Positions 1 through 6,272 of a stretch of 7,576 nt of DNA are shown here, piece by piece (positions within the stretch are counted from its first letter, which is position 1; each line of letters opens with the position of its first letter). Position numbers and translations under genes: made by a program. The notes under the pieces are model-generated. The model searched no databases, had not been told where the DNA came from, and saw only the letters and a list, made by a program, of their open reading frames with translations. Origin of the DNA: an uncultured Gemmatimonadota bacterium (GTDB lineage: Bacteria; Gemmatimonadota; Gemmatimonadetes; Gemmatimonadales; Gemmatimonadaceae); NCBI GenBank assembly GCA_946887155.1, contig CAMPKM010000125.1, positions 1 through 7,576 on the forward strand, written 5' to 3'.

Positions 1-338
1 CGTTCCAGTGCCGCGGCGAGACGCGCGGCGCCAAATGGCTTCAGCAGATAATCGACCGCGCCGACCTCGAAGGCGGTTACGGCGTGCTGCGAATAGGCCG
101 TCGTGAAAATGACGAACGGGCGATGATCAATGTGGCGAAGCACGTCGGTGCCGAGCAGTCCGGGCATTTGCACGTCGAGGAACACCAGCTCGGGTTTCAG
201 TTGCTCGATCGCCCGCGCCGCCGATTGGCCGTCGGCCGCCTCGCCGATGACTTCGATCCAGTCGAATGCGGACAGCATGCCCTTGAGACCGGCGCGCGCA
301 ATCGGCTCGTCATCGACGATGAGGGCGGTGACTCTCAC
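1..338 (-). CDS. LytTR-type response regulator, N-terminal receiver domain (partial)
   Basis: Two-component response regulator acting in the cytoplasm, phosphorylated by the kinase encoded just upstream. The 112 visible residues form a complete CheY-like receiver: acidic pair D9-D10, phosphoacceptor D55 in LVFLDVQMPG, switch T79/T80 in FTTAY, and K100 in LLKPF. The stretch from TTAYSQHAVTAFEVGAVDYL to KPF is typical of AlgR/LytR regulators, so a LytTR DNA-binding domain is expected beyond the left edge; it is not seen here. The start is GTG at 338-336, overlapping the kinase stop TGA in the shared bases GTGA, which implies translational coupling. Family call strong; the output domain is inferred from the receiver type and from pairing with a LytS-type kinase. 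Confidence 0.9.
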   Translation of the reverse strand, partial: MRVTALIVDDEPIARAGLKGMLSAFDWIEVIGEAADGQSAARAIEQLKPELVFLDVQMPGLLGTDVLRHIDHRPFVIFTTAYSQHAVTAFEVGAVDYLLKPFGAARLAAALE

Positions 339-1318
339 GCGTCGATCACGCTGTTCCGTGGAACGGTCAGCACGGCTTCGTAGCCGCCGGTCGAAATCGG
401 TCGCGAGATGAGCGTGGCCGCTCCGCCATACAGTACGGCAAGCCGCTCGCGCAACCGCGCCAATCCGGTCCCCGTTCCGGTGCCATTGACTGGCGACGCA
501 TCGCCGTCACCGCTGTTGCGTACCGTAATCACCAGCCCGGACTTGCTCCGCGTTCCGTTGATTGCGATCTCGGTAGGAGCCACACGCGGCGCTGCTCCGT
601 GCTGCACGGCATTCTCGACCAGCGTCTGCAGCGCAAATGATGGCACGCGTTCCGTATCGAGGTCTGGTGGAAGGTCAGCCTTCAACACCAGGCGTTCGCC
701 GAAACGCATCTGTTCGACGGCGAGATAGCGTGACACGAACTGCCATTCATCGCGCAACGGAACTTCATCGCGCTGTTCCTCGAGCGTTCGCCGCAGCAGG
801 TCAGCGACGAGCTCGGCGGCCTCGACGGCGCGGCGTGGATCGATATGAATGAGCTGGACGATCGTATGCAGCGAATTGAACAGAAAGTGTGGCTGGAGCT
901 GCGAGCGCAGGGTCGCGAGCTGCGTTTGCGCGGCAACCGCCTCCGCTTGCGCCGCCCGGCGAGCCCCATGCGACGAATAGGACAGCCCGGAGATGAGCAC
1001 GTAGAAAAAGCTGCCGATCACCATCATTTCCTTGAACCGCTGCATGGCACTGGCGTCCGACGCGGCTCCAACCAACGGCCCCAGCGACCACGACACGCCC
1101 AGCCAAAGGGCGGTCGCCACAGGTGCGGCGATGACATGAAAAGCGACGAACCGCCAACCGACGGTGCGAGGCCATGGAATACGAGGGACGAGCCGGAACA
1201 CGCCCACTGCCACGGCGGCACCGACGAGCAAGTGCACCACCATCCCTTCGAATTCGCCGGGGGCCCACGTCGGCCGGTCCCGGCGCGCGACCTGCATGAA
1301 CAGAAGCAGACTATCCAT
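335..1318 (-). CDS. LytS/YehU-type membrane sensor histidine kinase
   Basis: Inner-membrane sensor kinase that should autophosphorylate and pass phosphate to the regulator encoded downstream. From the chosen ATG it has 327 residues: probable membrane helices near 26-44, 57-82 and 98-114, a short Ala/Gln-rich coil near 116-138, then the His_kinase (PF06580) box QPHFLFNSLHTI with H144. The ATPase part follows: N box LVENAVQHG (N236), a second Asn-Ser-Gly motif near 268, and a glycine loop with a GT repeat (NGTGTGTGLARLRERL, about 278-293). There is no large extracellular sensor domain, so the signal is probably sensed within the membrane. The frame stays open upstream to 1660, but those residues are polar, antisense to the permease and lack helices, so I start at 1318. 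No convincing Shine-Dalgarno is present; 1372 is an alternative start. Confidence 0.88.
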   Translation of the reverse strand: MDSLLLFMQVARRDRPTWAPGEFEGMVVHLLVGAAVAVGVFRLVPRIPWPRTVGWRFVAFHVIAAPVATALWLGVSWSLGPLVGAASDASAMQRFKEMMVIGSFFYVLISGLSYSSHGARRAAQAEAVAAQTQLATLRSQLQPHFLFNSLHTIVQLIHIDPRRAVEAAELVADLLRRTLEEQRDEVPLRDEWQFVSRYLAVEQMRFGERLVLKADLPPDLDTERVPSFALQTLVENAVQHGAAPRVAPTEIAINGTRSKSGLVITVRNSGDGDASPVNGTGTGTGLARLRERLAVLYGGAATLISRPISTGGYEAVLTVPRNSVIDA

Positions 1319-1324
1319 GCCCTC

Positions 1325-1330
1325 ATGATA
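1325..1330 (-). promoter_or_regulatory. Possible -10 element for a leaderless kinase transcript
   Basis: On the minus strand the hexamer TATCAT (five of six matches to TATAAT) ends six bases before the kinase ATG at 1318, so transcription would begin at or next to the A of the start codon. This fits the missing Shine-Dalgarno. The region 17 bp further upstream (GGCTGG) does not resemble a -35 box, and no extended -10 TG is present, so the call is weak. Confidence 0.25.
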
Positions 1331-1332
1331 AG

Positions 1333-1349
1333 GGGCCGTGAGACGGCCC
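1333..1349. repeat. Perfect palindrome (7-3-7) in the divergent gap
   Basis: Arms GGGCCGT and ACGGCCC flank GAG. The palindrome lies 15-31 bp upstream of the kinase start, where the spacer of the candidate promoter would be. It could be an operator or an RNA hairpin. No T-run follows on either strand, so it does not look like a terminator. Confidence 0.5.
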
Positions 1350-1376
1350 AGCCTGCCGTTCGACCCCTTCATTCTC

Positions 1377-1391
1377 CCATTCGGCGAATGG
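1377..1391. repeat. Second perfect palindrome (6-3-6) in the divergent gap
   Basis: Arms CCATTC and GAATGG flank GGC. Its centre is 43 bp from the centre of the 1333-1349 palindrome, close to four helical turns, although the arm sequences differ. It lies 43 bp upstream of the permease start, a plausible operator position. Function is inferred from location only. Confidence 0.45.
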
Positions 1392-1433
1392 CGACTGCCG
1401 GAGCGAATCCCCGCCGCTGACGTTCCGTAGTCC

Positions 1434-3965
1434 ATGCAACTCCCCAATCGCGGTGTCATGACTCGATCCAATCGCTTCTCCTGGGCCAGCGGAATTTCAC
1501 TCGACCTGAAGCTGGGCCTCCGGATGCTCGTGAAGTATCCCGGACTCACCGTCATTGGCGGCCTGGCGATGGCGTTCGGCATCTGGTTTGGCGCGGTCAC
1601 GTTCCAGATGTTCGACGTCATAACGAGTACCAAACTGCCGCTCCCGGATGGCGATCGCATCGTGAAGATCCAGAACCTGGACTTGAAGACGAGTCAGGAC
1701 GAGGATCACGTGCTTTACGATTATCAGATCTGGCGCACCGCGCGATCGATCACGGACCTTGGCGCCTATAGCCACAAGAGTGTCAACCTGGTGGGCACGG
1801 TCAGTAGTTCGGCGACCGTAGTTGCGGCCGAAATCACCGCGTCCGCGTTCCGGATTGCCCCGGCGCGTCCCGTCCTCGGCCGCGTTCTCCACGAGTCGGA
1901 CGAACAGGCGGGAGCCCCGCCCGTGGTGGTGCTCGGCTACGACGTCTGGGCCAGACGTTTCGAAAGCGACCCGCGGATAATCGGGCGCAGCGTGCAGCTC
2001 GGCAGCGGGTTCGCGACGGTCGTCGGTGTGATGCCCGAGGGGTATGCATTCCCTGTGGCGCATGAGCTGTGGCTTCCATTGCGCACGGACGTTTCCGGCG
2101 TCGAGCCCAGGCGGGGCATCGCCATCACCGTGTTCGGCCGCCTCGCGAACGGCATGACGTTCGAAAACGCGCAGGCGGAGGTTACCGCAATGGGCCAGCG
2201 GCTCGCCGCGGAACACCCGACCACGCATGCGCAGATCCAGCCGCACGTGATTCCGTACGCCCAGGGCGGCGTGAACAGCACCGACGAGCTGCAGGTGATG
2301 GCGCTGACCTACGCCTTCGTCGTCGCGCTGGTGGTGCTGGTCTGCAGCACCGTCGCGTTGCTCCTGTTCGCCCGTGCAGCGGCGCGGGAGACGGAGCTCA
2401 TCGTCCGTAGCGCGTTAGGCGCGAGCCGCCGCCGCATCGTGACGCAGATGTTCGCCGAGGCGCTGGTGCTCGCGGGCGTCGCGACCGTGGTCGGGTTGGC
2501 CATGGCGCAACTGGCACTGTCGCGCCTGGGCAGGCCCTACATCGAGGCGAACTACGACCTGCTCCCCTTCTGGTACAACTTCAACCTGTCGCCCACGACG
2601 ATTCTGTACGCGCTCGGGCTCGCGGTGATCGGAGCCGTGGTGGCGGGGGTGATGCCGGCGCGGAAGATCACTCGCGGTCTCGGGACCCGGCTTCGCTCCG
2701 GAACCTCCGGCGGTGGCGTGAACTTTGGCGGCGTCTGGACGGCCATCATTGTGGTACAGGTCACGCTCACCGTCATGTTCCCGGCGGTCGTGCTGCTTCT
2801 GCACAGCGAGTCCAACCGCATCGCGTCGAAGGATGCCGGTTTCCCGACACAGGAGTACCTGGGCGTAAAAGTCGCCATCGACGCTCCGTCAGCAGAACCC
2901 ATGACGCCCGAAGCGGCTGCAGCGCTGGGCGCGCGCCTGAGTACCTCGCTCGAGACCCTCAAGCAACGGCTCGAGGCAGAGCCCGGCGTGGCCGGCGTGA
3001 CATTCGTCAGCTCGTTGCCGCACGACTATCACGCCGAGCGGCGCGTCGGCGTGGAGTCCCTGCCCGATAGCGCCTTGTTCTGGGTCTCGACGGCCCAGAT
3101 CGATCCGTCATACTTCACGGTGCTGCAGGCGCCGATCATCCAGGGTCGCGCATTCACGAGTGGCGATCTCTCGCCTGATGCTCGTGTGGTGATCGTCGAC
3201 CAGGGTTTCGCGGACCTCGTCATGCCGGGACGCAATGTGATCGGGCATCGCATCCGCGTCAGTACGACGGCGGCCGTCGACTCGAACTGGGCCGGACTGC
3301 CGTGGTACGAGATCGTCGGCGTGGTCAAGGAGCTGGGGATGGCCCCTGCCCTGGAGCGCGCGCGGACGGCTGGCGTGTACCGGCCAATCGTCCCGGGCGG
3401 CCGCACCGCGCTCAGTATGCTCGTGCGTGGCCGCGGTGACCCATTGCCGCTCGGCCCCCGTATTCGCGACCTGGCGTCAGCGGTGGACCCGGCGCTCCGC
3501 ATCGACCAGCTCGCGCGGATCGACCAGCTCAAGACGCCGTTGCTCTGGTTCCTTGGCCTGTGGCAAAAGATCATCATGGGAATGACCGCCGTCGCCCTGT
3601 TGCTCTCGCTGTCCGGCATCTACGCCGTGCTGTCATTCATCGTCGCGCGCCGCACGCGCGAAGTGGGGGTGCGTGTGGCGTTAGGCGCCAGCGCGCGCCG
3701 GGTGGTCACGGCGCTCTTCAGGCGCCCGTTGACTCACGTCACCCTCGGTGTGATCGCGGGCAGCGTCCTCATCGCCGTGGCGGCCATCGGCGTGCAGCAC
3801 ACGACCGAATTCGCCGGGATCGAACCCCGCGGCCTCACGCTCGGCGAGATCGCGCTGCTCATCGGGTACGCGATCGTGATGCTCGGTGTGTGCGCGCTCG
3901 CCTGCATCGTACCCGCGGTTCGCGCACTGCGCGTGCAGCCCATGGAGGCTCTGCGCGCAGAATGA
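1434..3965 (+). CDS. Double-unit MacB/FtsX-type ABC permease (ADOP-like)
   Basis: Inner-membrane permease of the MacB/FtsX superfamily, 843 residues with two permease units in one chain. Unit 1: helix near 38-60, MacB periplasmic core about 61-285, helices near 288-314, 342-362 and 386-408, with the FtsX-type loop RETELIVRSALGASRRRI after the first of them. Unit 2: helix near 436-457, second periplasmic core to about 705, helices near 713-737, 766-786 and 804-828, with the matching loop RTREVGVRVALGASARRV. The C-terminus PAVRALRVQPMEALRAE is typical of the family. Such proteins normally need a MacB/LolD-like ATPase and may export peptides, lipids or drugs, or couple ATP use to periplasmic work; no ATPase lies in this window and the substrate is unknown. 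Start is uncertain: ATG 1434 or ATG 1458, neither with a clear Shine-Dalgarno. It is transcribed divergently from the kinase/regulator operon. Confidence 0.93.
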   Translation: MQLPNRGVMTRSNRFSWASGISLDLKLGLRMLVKYPGLTVIGGLAMAFGIWFGAVTFQMFDVITSTKLPLPDGDRIVKIQNLDLKTSQDEDHVLYDYQIWRTARSITDLGAYSHKSVNLVGTVSSSATVVAAEITASAFRIAPARPVLGRVLHESDEQAGAPPVVVLGYDVWARRFESDPRIIGRSVQLGSGFATVVGVMPEGYAFPVAHELWLPLRTDVSGVEPRRGIAITVFGRLANGMTFENAQAEVTAMGQRLAAEHPTTHAQIQPHVIPYAQGGVNSTDELQVMALTYAFVVALVVLVCSTVALLLFARAAARETELIVRSALGASRRRIVTQMFAEALVLAGVATVVGLAMAQLALSRLGRPYIEANYDLLPFWYNFNLSPTTILYALGLAVIGAVVAGVMPARKITRGLGTRLRSGTSGGGVNFGGVWTAIIVVQVTLTVMFPAVVLLLHSESNRIASKDAGFPTQEYLGVKVAIDAPSAEPMTPEAAAALGARLSTSLETLKQRLEAEPGVAGVTFVSSLPHDYHAERRVGVESLPDSALFWVSTAQIDPSYFTVLQAPIIQGRAFTSGDLSPDARVVIVDQGFADLVMPGRNVIGHRIRVSTTAAVDSNWAGLPWYEIVGVVKELGMAPALERARTAGVYRPIVPGGRTALSMLVRGRGDPLPLGPRIRDLASAVDPALRIDQLARIDQLKTPLLWFLGLWQKIIMGMTAVALLLSLSGIYAVLSFIVARRTREVGVRVALGASARRVVTALFRRPLTHVTLGVIAGSVLIAVAAIGVQHTTEFAGIEPRGLTLGEIALLIGYAIVMLGVCALACIVPAVRALRVQPMEALRAE
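3501..3530 (+). repeat. Short in-frame tandem repeat inside the permease
   Basis: The 12-mer ATCGACCAGCTC occurs twice, 18 bp apart (3501-3512 and 3519-3530), giving the peptide RIDQLARIDQLK at residues 689-700, just before the helix at 713. It may be a recent six-codon duplication or chance; the frame is kept. Confidence 0.5.
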
Positions 3966-3983
3966 CTATCATCTGCGTGGCGC

Positions 3984-4673
3984 TTAAGGGTGCGCTGTTC
4001 CCTCTTCTCGCTTCGCTAGTTCGACCTCACCGACGGCGGTCAACAACGCAACCATTACAACCACGGTCGCTGCCTTTTGCGCAATCACCTGCAGTAACAG
4101 GCCATCGGCTGTGGCAACGCTCGGCCCCCAACTCAGGAGCGTTGCGTAAGCACCGAGCAGCACCGCCGCGGCAAACCAGGCGACTGCAGCTCGCCGGCGC
4201 AACCGGGAATTGCGACGCGAAGCGACGCCAAGGAAGAGAGCGACCGCGGGGGCAATACGCCATGCCCACTTCGTGAAGCTGACATGCAGGGACATCAACT
4301 GGTTCTCAGGCGTCACTGCGACTCCTGCGAACGCGACACATACGGCGAGGAGAGCGATAAAAGCCAACACTGCCCAGCGGCGGCTATCCGCATCGACGGC
4401 AAGAAATCGCGCGATGACTCCGACGACGGTTCCCAGGCCGACGACGAGTAACAGAAGGCTCGCCACGAACAGTGCCGCACCGAGCCGATTCGGCTCGTGG
4501 TTGTATGCGATCGTCATCCCGAGATTGCTCAGGAAGTTGTGTGAGAGCGAGTAGCCGATGGTCGTCGTGTCCAGCGCTGTGCCTCCGGGATAGCGAAGCA
4601 TCGCGGCGACGGCCAAGGCAGTCGCCACCACGACAATCCACTTCGTCTGCCGCGCGAGGTGCAACGAAAACAT
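3984..4673 (-). CDS. Six-helix membrane protein, DUF998-like
   Basis: Integral inner-membrane protein of 229 residues with no assigned reaction. Probable helices lie near 11-27, 66-90, 100-120, 130-150, 161-181 and 188-214. After helix 1 comes YSLSHNFLSNLG (41-52), resembling the conserved Asn-Phe-x-Ser-Asp/Asn-Leu-Gly motif after the first helix of DUF998/Frag1-like proteins, and TPENQLMSLH (121-130) precedes helix 4. The start at 4673 is chosen because GGAG (4682-4679) sits five bases upstream; an in-frame ATG at 4718 would add 15 polar residues and has no such site. The gene converges on the permease with 18 bp between stop codons, leaving no room for a standard terminator, so the two transcripts probably overlap. 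The family call is from motif and topology and is moderate; the open reading frame itself is convincing. Confidence 0.8.
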   Translation of the reverse strand: MFSLHLARQTKWIVVVATALAVAAMLRYPGGTALDTTTIGYSLSHNFLSNLGMTIAYNHEPNRLGAALFVASLLLLVVGLGTVVGVIARFLAVDADSRRWAVLAFIALLAVCVAFAGVAVTPENQLMSLHVSFTKWAWRIAPAVALFLGVASRRNSRLRRRAAVAWFAAAVLLGAYATLLSWGPSVATADGLLLQVIAQKAATVVVMVALLTAVGEVELAKREEGTAHP

Positions 4674-4811
4674 GGATGCTCCAGAACGTCCGTCGCAGGC
4701 TAACGGATTACGCTTCATCTGCAGCGGAACAGGTACGGTTCGCGGCAGGGGACCCGAGTAAAGCGACTGCCGCGGCGCGTTCCATCAACTCCACCGCCAT
4801 CCGCAACTCCT

Positions 4812-4859
4812 GTGCGCGCCAAGTTGCGTGGAGCTACGCAACAATAGCGAGGGGCGCAC
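4812..4859. repeat. Compound inverted repeat (large hairpin)
   Basis: Inner arms GTTGCGT (4823-4829) and ACGCAAC (4836-4842) match perfectly around a six-base loop GGAGCT. Outer arms GTGCGCGCC (4812-4820) and GGGGCGCAC (4851-4859) pair at eight of nine positions. Two unpaired bases on one side and eight on the other join the two stems. The total is 15 pairs, more than expected by chance in a short gap. It resembles a REP-like palindromic unit or a structured leader; the arm order is the opposite of an integron attC site. Confidence 0.6.
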
Positions 4860-4867
4860 CACGTGGT
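4858..4867. repeat. 10-bp perfect palindrome ACCACGTGGT
   Basis: The palindrome has a CACGTG core and directly abuts the compound hairpin, sharing its last two bases. It could be a dimeric regulator site about 70 bp upstream of the lipoprotein promoter. Only the symmetry is seen; a role is inferred. Confidence 0.4.
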
Positions 4868-4912
4868 CTGCGATTGTGGATGTGTACGTATACAGAGTGT
4901 CGGCTGGACAGC

Positions 4913-4935
4913 ATCCGGAACCACTTATCCCGGAT
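4913..4935. repeat. Inverted repeat next to the lipoprotein promoter
   Basis: Arms ATCCGG (4913-4918) and CCGGAT (4930-4935) are separated by 11 bp and end three bases before the -35 box at 4939. The spacing of about one and a half helical turns between arms and the position suit an activator or repressor site, but six-base arms can arise by chance. Confidence 0.3.
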
Positions 4936-4938
4936 CGT

Positions 4939-4968
4939 TTGACCGAATCCGCATCACCCCTCGATAGT
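4939..4968 (+). promoter_or_regulatory. Sigma70-like promoter of the NTF2-like lipoprotein gene
   Basis: TTGACC (4939-4944, five of six matches to the -35 consensus) and GATAGT (4963-4968, four of six to the -10) are 18 bp apart, placing the transcript start near 4975. This matters for gene calling: the first possible GTG start at 4967 lies inside the -10 box, so translation must begin further downstream. Confidence 0.5.
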
Positions 4969-5008
4969 GTGCGTGGATCGGTCTTCCCTCACCCCGACCC
5001 AGACGACG

Positions 5009-5908
5009 GTGACCCAATTGCTCGTGATTCGCACGATCATGTCTCTTTCGATGGCGCTCGGCATCTCCGGTTGCGCGCGTTCTGCGGCATCGGCGCCCGG
5101 ACCAGCCTCGGTCGATCTCGCGTCGCGTCGCGCCGAGTTGTCGAGCGTGCACGAGCAGCTGGGAGCGCAAGGGGCGCGCGACTTCATAGGTTCGGTCACT
5201 GGCGTCATCGCCACGGATGGCTTTTACTCTGCAGCTCTCGCAACGCTGGGCAAAGGTCCCGCCGCTGCTCGCACCTTTCTCTTGCGAGATACGCTGAACG
5301 TGCGGTCGGTCGCGCTGTGGAGCGTCGTTCGGTTGGATGTATCAGCAGACGGCAATGATGGGTACTCCTACGGATATCTTGATGTCGTGCGGCCAGACGG
5401 CGACACACTCCCCGGTGCATTCAAGGTCTACTGGCGCAGAGATGTAAGTGGAAAGTGGATGGCTCTTGCGTTGGGGCGCAGCCGACGGGAGCGAGGGCCG
5501 AAGACCTGGCTGCCAGATTCGATTCGGCGCCGTGCGGTCAGCCAGTCGGTCTGGCGCGAGGACAGCCTAATGGCTCGAAATGCAGTCATCGCGGTCGAGG
5601 CGGCGTTCTCCGACTCGGCGCGGCGGGACATGCGTGCCGCGTTCATGGCATTTGCCGCAACGGATGCGGCGAAAATAGACGGCAGTCGGTACGTCTTCGG
5701 ACCGCAAGACATCGGTGAAGGCTTTCGGACACCGCCGCCGGGTTTCGCGGGAATTCAGTGGCAGGCGCGTTGGGGCAGCGTTTCCGCCGCCAGCGATCTC
5801 GCTTTCAACGTCGGACCTGTCGTGCAGGGCAACAACGCGCCCGGTGGGCTGTTCTTCACGATCTGGAAACGGCAGCCTGATGGAGCATGGCGCTACGTCG
5901 TCGACTGA
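5009..5908 (+). CDS. Lipoprotein with two tandem NTF2-like (DUF4440/SnoaL) domains
   Basis: Exported lipoprotein of 299 residues, likely anchored in the envelope with its body in the periplasm. The N-terminus has one Arg, a short hydrophobic stretch and the lipobox ISGC with C22 as the lipidated residue. Two similar domains follow, about 40-160 and 191-299. Each ends in an equivalent strand pair, WRRDVSGKW (142-150) and WKRQPDGAW (286-294). GYSYGYLDV (118-126) is characteristic of DUF4440-like proteins. NTF2-like folds hold a conical pocket used for binding or catalysis; no catalytic residues can be named here and the ligand is unknown. Start choice: GTG 4967 falls within the promoter -10 box, GTG 5009 gives a normal signal peptide, and GTG 5024 or ATG 5039 are shorter alternatives. 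No good Shine-Dalgarno precedes any of them. Lipoprotein and tandem-domain calls are fairly strong. Confidence 0.82.
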   Translation: MTQLLVIRTIMSLSMALGISGCARSAASAPGPASVDLASRRAELSSVHEQLGAQGARDFIGSVTGVIATDGFYSAALATLGKGPAAARTFLLRDTLNVRSVALWSVVRLDVSADGNDGYSYGYLDVVRPDGDTLPGAFKVYWRRDVSGKWMALALGRSRRERGPKTWLPDSIRRRAVSQSVWREDSLMARNAVIAVEAAFSDSARRDMRAAFMAFAATDAAKIDGSRYVFGPQDIGEGFRTPPPGFAGIQWQARWGSVSAASDLAFNVGPVVQGNNAPGGLFFTIWKRQPDGAWRYVVD

Positions 5909-5910
5909 GC

Positions 5911-5944
5911 TGTAGTCCGCGGTCGCGGGTGCTGCGGGCCTACA
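5911..5944. terminator. Possible shared terminator hairpin between convergent genes
   Basis: Arms TGTAG (5911-5915) and CTACA (5940-5944) continue inward, after a small internal loop, with CCGC (5917-5920) and GCGG (5934-5937). It lies between the stop codons of the lipoprotein and DUF2164 genes, the right place for a bidirectional terminator. There is no U-tract on either strand, so intrinsic termination is uncertain. Confidence 0.35.
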
Positions 5945-5946
5945 CC

Positions 5947-6222
5947 TCACGCACGGCGTCTGGAGGACGCTGGCCAGTAAGTAAATTCGTCCAGACTCAG
6001 AGAAGCCAGATCTTCCACGCGTTCCACAAGGACCGCCTTGGCATCGGCAACGCCCATGTTGTATAGGGACGGGCCAAGCTCGGCGAGGAAGTAGTCGAGC
6101 AGGACCGACGCCTTCAAATCACCGATGTCTTGGTCGAACTCTTCGTGGAGATGTCGGCGAATCGACGCGATCGCCTGCTTTCGTGCGTCGTTACTCAGTT
6201 CGAGCGTGCGTTTGGTTCGCAT
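5947..6222 (-). CDS. DUF2164 family protein
   Basis: Small cytoplasmic protein of 91 residues matching, as I recall the family, DUF2164 (PF09932) along its whole length. It has the LELSNDARKQAIASIRRHL start, the acidic EEFDQDIGDLKA segment (27-38), the hydrophobic LLDYFLAELG (41-50), PSLYNMGVADA (51-61) and the DEFTYW end (78-83). Members are usually about 80-90 residues and have no known function; the fold is predicted mostly helical. The ATG at 6222 is chosen because the family begins right before LELS; an open frame continues upstream to 6450 but is antisense-like and overlaps the neighbouring lipoprotein gene. No Shine-Dalgarno is visible, and a hairpin lies 12 bases upstream of the start. 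It may be cotranscribed with the lipoprotein gene that ends 50 bp upstream. Confidence 0.88.
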   Translation of the reverse strand: MRTKRTLELSNDARKQAIASIRRHLHEEFDQDIGDLKASVLLDYFLAELGPSLYNMGVADAKAVLVERVEDLASLSLDEFTYWPASSRRRA

Positions 6223-6234
6223 GGGGTAGTCGAA

Positions 6235-6250
6235 GGCTCGAGCGCGAGCC
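6235..6250 (-). repeat. Hairpin just upstream of the DUF2164 start
   Basis: Perfect arms GGCTCG and CGAGCC flank a four-base loop. On the transcribed (minus) strand it lies after the lipoprotein stop and 12 bases before the DUF2164 ATG, without a T-run. It could act as a processing or stabilising stem between two cistrons or as a weak terminator. Confidence 0.4.
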
Positions 6251-6272
6251 GCAACGCACATTAGACCCTGCT

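Larger units (their letters stand above)
4674..5008. other. Gene-free stretch between divergent genes
   Basis: About 335 bp separate the DUF998-like gene from the lipoprotein gene. I see no convincing coding sequence in any frame. The right half holds a compound hairpin (4812-4859), a 10-bp palindrome (4858-4867), a short inverted repeat (4913-4935) and a promoter (4939-4968). In the left half (4683-4811) I see only GC-rich sequence and possible leader DNA for the leftward gene. Confidence 0.6.

Noticed and set aside
845..1420. 191-residue plus-strand frame across the kinase gene
   Set aside because: Arg- and His-rich composition without domains, fully antisense to a confident kinase.
1319..1660. 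Upstream extension of the kinase frame to 441 residues
   Set aside because: The added 114 residues are antisense to the permease start, have no helix or domain, and are probably an open shadow in GC-rich DNA.
1497..2246. 249-residue minus-strand frame inside the permease
   Set aside because: Low-complexity charged composition typical of antisense frames; the permease is certain here.
3029..3619. 196-residue minus-strand frame inside the permease
   Set aside because: Ser/Arg-rich shadow with no recognisable motif or ribosome binding site.
3560..4276. 238-residue plus-strand frame spanning the permease end and the DUF998-like gene
   Set aside because: It crosses two confident genes in other frames and is Arg/His-rich.
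4823..4842. Possible integron attC site
   Set aside because: The arms are GTT...AAC in the reverse order of attC, and no cassette or integrase is nearby.
4472..4942. 156-residue plus-strand frame covering part of the gene-free gap
   Set aside because: Half lies antisense to the membrane protein, the rest is Ser/Arg-rich, and it runs through the compound hairpin.
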